Part shown: positions 8,471-9,988 of the stretch, in pieces
Position numbering within the stretch: the stretch's first letter is position 1
Layout: every line of letters starts with the position of its first letter
NCBI GenBank assembly: GCA_024641255.1
Contig: JAHEDL010000003.1
Location: 1 to 9,988, forward strand
Source of the DNA: Pseudorhodobacter sp.
GTDB taxonomy: Bacteria > Pseudomonadota > Alphaproteobacteria > Rhodobacterales > Rhodobacteraceae
Reading direction: 5' to 3'
Length of the DNA stretch: 9,988 nucleotides
Made by a program: the position numbers and the translations under genes
The notes under the pieces: model-generated
The model's input: the letters and a program-made list of their open reading frames with translations, nothing else
Database searches by the model: none
What the model was told of the DNA's origin: nothing

Positions 8471-8662
8471 TCACTCGTTCTTGTTGTTGTCAGGCGCAGA
8501 TTCGTCCGAATCCGTCGCCGCCGCCTGCCCGTTTCGCGCCCGAGCCTGAGCCTTCCTGCGCGCCATATTCGCCTTCAGGGCCGCCTTCAAGCGGTCATCC
8601 CGCGCAGACCCACCCCGCGGCTTTGGCTGTGCAGCCTGAGAATTGTCAGATTTTTCACCCAT
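8471..8662 (-). CDS. Small basic protein of unknown function upstream of murA
   Basis: This 63-residue protein is very hydrophilic: a basic middle ([25 protein letters not shown], in part at about 20-43) is followed by an acidic Asp/Glu/Asn-rich tail ending in DNNKNE. It has no signal peptide and no membrane segment and is probably an alpha-helix with disordered ends. I recall similar short proteins before murA in other Rhodobacterales, but no function is known to me. The ATG at 8662 is chosen because a Shine-Dalgarno (AGAAGGG) lies just upstream; the frame stays open further upstream, but that extension would read antisense through the tRNA gene and is not credible. The stop is 7 bases before the murA ATG, so the two should be co-transcribed. 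Confidence 0.75.
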   Translation of the reverse strand: MGEKSDNSQAAQPKPRGGSARDDRLKAALKANMARRKAQARARNGQAAATDSDESAPDNNKNE

Positions 8663-8800
8663 GCGCCCTTCTATTACAGGGCGCAGAAACCGTCCAGCAA
8701 GCAAGACAGAAAAAGCGCCAGTTTGCTCTTGCACCCCGCTGGGATTACGTCTAATCAGCCGCCACGCAGACAACGAAACACGATGTCGACGCGAAACGGC

Positions 8801-8875
<75 letters not shown>

Positions 8876-8934
8876 TCTTACCTCCTTGAAATAGCGTATG
8901 TATCTGGAATCCCAGACAGTTCTTCGCCATAGCT

Positions 8935-8958
8935 GGTACACATGGCGGGTACACATGG
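8935..8958. repeat. Two tandem copies of an 11-base unit, period 13
   Basis: GGTACACATGG occurs at 8935-8945 and again at 8948-8958, separated by CG. The pair lies about 60 bases after the tRNA and just before the start of the small gene at 8967. Direct repeats in this position could be recombinase or excisionase binding sites, but two copies are too few to show function. Confidence 0.6.
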
Positions 8959-8966
8959 GACTAAGA

Positions 8967-9206
8967 ATGACTACACCTTGGAAGCACCCGAACGGGGAGG
9001 ATATTCCCGAGACATGGTTGGTAGCACGGGCCCAAGCAAATGGTGGGAACCCGAGAGACTGGTCCGAAGAAGACCGTGAGGAATGGATTCAAGGCATGGT
9101 TGTCAAGGCAGACCGTCAGTTCGGAGCGTCACTTGCGGACCTCGTTAGGCGCTGCCCAGAAGCCGCAGCCGGGTTGCGGATTTGGGCAGGCCAGCAACTT
9201 TTGTGA
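8967..9206 (+). CDS. Hypothetical protein with integrase-like N-terminus
   Basis: This is a 79-residue protein that I do not recognise as a whole. It is Trp-rich and acidic in the middle (RDWSEEDREEWIQGM), has no signal peptide or membrane segment, and ends in AGLRIWAGQQLL. The first residues, MTTPWKHPNG, resemble the start of phage and island tyrosine integrases (from memory these begin with a PWKHPKTG-like segment), but the rest does not continue into the arm-binding domain. It may therefore be a remnant in which an integrase start was joined to other sequence by deletion, or an unrelated small protein. I prefer the ATG at 8967, with GGGA six bases upstream; the longer start at 8898 would run through the tandem repeat. 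Its 3' end overlaps a convergent small ORF by 62 bases. Confidence 0.5.
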   Translation: MTTPWKHPNGEDIPETWLVARAQANGGNPRDWSEEDREEWIQGMVVKADRQFGASLADLVRRCPEAAAGLRIWAGQQLL

Positions 9207-9291
9207 TCGTCTCTGCAATCGGCATCGTGCGAAATTTATCCGAGATCAGCGTCTCGTGATCCATCAATGCTGCTTTTGCCTGCTTCGCCAC
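9145..9291 (-). CDS. Possible 48-residue protein with HTH-like C-terminus
   Basis: A GTG at 9291 is preceded by GAGGTGGATC, a near-perfect Shine-Dalgarno six bases before the start. The 48-residue product has a basic N-terminus (MAKQAKAALMDHE) and ends in IAETITKVAGLPKSATRLRL, which resembles a helix-turn-helix of the kind seen in IclR-type regulators (a helix, a GLPKS turn, then a recognition helix). The ORF stops right after this helix, so it lacks any effector domain. It could be a tiny DNA-binding protein, a decayed regulator or a chance ORF: its end overlaps the plus-strand gene at 8967-9206. The upstream inverted repeat at 9327-9353 and a promoter-like pair would suit autoregulation. 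Confidence 0.35.
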   Translation of the reverse strand: MAKQAKAALMDHETLISDKFRTMPIAETITKVAGLPKSATRLRLLGSA

Positions 9292-9326
9292 GATCCACCT
9301 CAAACCGCAGCTACAATGCGTTCAAG

Positions 9327-9357
9327 AGTAGCATATGTCTATACTATGCTACTTTTT
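9327..9357 (+). terminator. 9-bp inverted repeat followed by five T: terminator or operator
   Basis: AGTAGCATA (9327-9335) and TATGCTACT (9345-9353) form a perfect 9-bp stem with a 9-base loop, and the plus strand continues with T (9353-9357). On the plus strand this is an AT-rich intrinsic terminator candidate, 120 bases after the gene ending at 9206. Read on the minus strand, the same repeat covers the -10 region of a possible promoter for the ORF starting at 9291, so it could instead be an operator. Confidence 0.5.
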
Positions 9358-9371
9358 GACTGAGCCAAAAA
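9341..9371 (-). promoter_or_regulatory. Possible promoter for the minus-strand 48-codon ORF
   Basis: On the minus strand, TTGGCT (about 9362-9367) and TAGTAT (about 9340-9345) are 16 bases apart, with TATAGA just after as an alternative -10. The -10 lies within the 9-bp inverted repeat. Transcription would start about 40 bases before the GTG at 9291. AT-rich DNA readily produces such matches, so confidence is low. Confidence 0.25.
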
Positions 9372-9712
9372 CCACAAGTAGTTGATTTTATTGAGATAAA
9401 TTGTGATGCAAGAGAGAATTGAATTTTGCATGGTGTTAACAAAAACAATATCTTAGAATGGCATCTGGCACCTCAAAAGATACTAATTCTGGCACCACTT
9501 TTTCCTCATTCCCACTGTCCAAAGGCGGTGCTTTGCGTGTCGAACTGAGAGCTAAAATAGATAGAAATGCACCTCTGACTTCCAAACATGATGATGATCG
9601 ATGTAACGAATCTGATGTCCGGAAACTCTTCTGAACTGGGTCGAGTGTTCCCGTTTATTGGAGCAAAAAACCGGTTCCTGGCTGCCAACGGCGGGAACTT
9701 GTAGGCTGGCCG
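9358..9712. other. AT-rich stretch without a convincing gene
   Basis: Counting bases 9361-9480 gives 40 G/C of 120, about 33%, against about 72% in a sample of the adapter gene (1801-1860). The stretch holds two overlapping small ORFs without Shine-Dalgarno sequences (58 codons at 9458-9634; 38 codons at 9588-9704), a TGTTAACA palindrome (about 9433-9440) and a short direct repeat TCTGGCACC at 9464-9472 and 9488-9496. Nothing here resembles a known gene; it reads like a decayed or acquired intergenic region. Confidence 0.6.
9458..9634 (+). CDS. Doubtful 58-codon small ORF
   Basis: An ATG-started ORF of 58 residues lies in the AT-rich stretch. The product is Ser/Thr-rich at its start (MASGTSKDTNSGTTFSS), then charged, and ends in ESDVRKLF. 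There is no Shine-Dalgarno before the ATG and no family resemblance that I can see. The two TCTGGCACC repeats encode the two SGT units. It may be chance; it is listed because its composition is protein-like and the region holds no other plus-strand gene. Confidence 0.15.
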   Translation: MASGTSKDTNSGTTFSSFPLSKGGALRVELRAKIDRNAPLTSKHDDDRCNESDVRKLF

Positions 9713-9988
9713 CTATGCGATTGGAAGCTTGGTTTCTGGATCGGCTAGATCCTGATTTAAACTGATAGCCCCATCTATGATGAACAGAACGAACACTTCT
9801 TCCGCTTTGATCGTATAATAGACGTTGAAGCCTTTACTATAAACAAGACGAAACAATCCGCGTTCTGGATTGTATGGGCGCCCGAGATGCGGGAACTCGG
9901 ACAGTGTTTTGAAAATGAAAGCATATATTTCGTTCAGGAAATCATCAGCATGCGCGATGCTGTAGTTGCATTTGTAGCGGTAGATTTC
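9713..9988 (-). CDS. ParE/RelE-family toxin (5' part outside the window)
   Basis: The minus-strand frame is open from the window edge to a TAG at 9713-9715, giving the last 91 residues of a protein whose start lies beyond base 9988. The sequence has the ParE/RelE layout: a helix EIYRYKCNYS, a second helix ADDFLNEIYAFIF, then LSEFPHLGRPY, the strand GLFRLVYSKGFNVYYTIK and the final strand EEVFVLFIIDGA. The motif FPxLGRP followed by R(x)L and a Y(x)VYYTI strand is typical of ParE-type subunits of type II toxin-antitoxin systems, which poison gyrase (ParE) or cut ribosome-bound mRNA (RelE). ParE is the closer match. A cognate antitoxin would be expected just upstream of the toxin, beyond the right edge. 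The gene ends with a longer tail (LNQDLADPETKLPIA) than many relatives. Confidence 0.75.
   Translation of the reverse strand, partial: EIYRYKCNYSIAHADDFLNEIYAFIFKTLSEFPHLGRPYNPERGLFRLVYSKGFNVYYTIKAEEVFVLFIIDGAISLNQDLADPETKLPIA

Noticed and set aside
8663..8720. Promoter-like TTGCTG-N16-TGTAAT on the minus strand before the small basic protein gene
   Set aside because: Transcription would begin almost at the ribosome binding site; the match may be chance and was not listed as a feature.
7216..8754. 512-codon plus-strand ORF opposite murA
   Set aside because: It is a shadow frame of GC-rich coding DNA; murA on the other strand has all catalytic residues.
9464..9496. Direct repeat TCTGGCACC, two copies 24 bases apart
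   Set aside because: Nine bases and two copies are not enough for a CRISPR array or iteron set.
9478..9510. Possible second copy of the tRNA 3' end (GGCACCACTTTTTCCTC against GCACCATCTTACCTC)
   Set aside because: Only the GCACCA core matches exactly; the flanks diverge too much for an attachment-site duplicate.
9506..9688. 60-codon minus-strand ORF directly after the toxin gene
   Set aside because: It starts with TTG, has no Shine-Dalgarno and shows no family resemblance.

Overview
The window looks like a chromosomal segment of an alphaproteobacterium, most likely a member of the Rhodobacteraceae. The support is the GC-rich coding style, the set of genes (a MurA and DUF2948 pair preceded by a small basic protein, a multi-HAMP chemoreceptor, a CecR-type regulator with an export operon) and close protein resemblance to families I know from that group. 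This assignment is inference; no database search was possible.

Left part (1-4240, plus strand). The window opens inside the last gene of a YnjD-type ABC importer ATPase, which ends at a clear rho-independent terminator. A self-contained export operon follows: a TetR/CecR-family repressor behind a palindromic operator candidate, a periplasmic adapter of the HlyD/YbhG type, an ABC-2 ATPase and a single ABC-2 permease. The last three genes are joined by two 4-base ATGA overlaps. The layout resembles E. coli cecR-ybhGFSR but with one ATPase domain and one permease. The likely role is export of a toxic or amphipathic compound under control of the repressor, which would release DNA on binding a ligand.

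Middle part (4250-8662, minus strand). Converging on the export operon is a large methyl-accepting chemotaxis protein with a periplasmic sensor region, a HAMP domain, two further HAMP-like segments and a complete signalling hairpin. Upstream of it lies a tight operon: a 63-residue basic protein of unknown function, murA (first committed step of peptidoglycan synthesis) and a DUF2948 protein. A hairpin at the end of DUF2948 may separate this operon from the chemoreceptor.

Right part (8801-9988). A complete tRNA-Thr(GGU) gene with encoded CCA marks a sharp change. Beyond it lie a 13-base-period tandem repeat, a 79-codon orphan gene with an integrase-like N-terminus, a convergent 48-codon ORF with a good Shine-Dalgarno sequence and an HTH-like C-terminus, a strong inverted repeat, an AT-rich stretch (about 33% GC over 9361-9480) with only doubtful small ORFs, and the 3' part of a ParE/RelE-type toxin gene running off the window. 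This looks like the edge of an accessory or island region next to a tRNA gene. No CRISPR array, rRNA gene or intact insertion sequence was seen.
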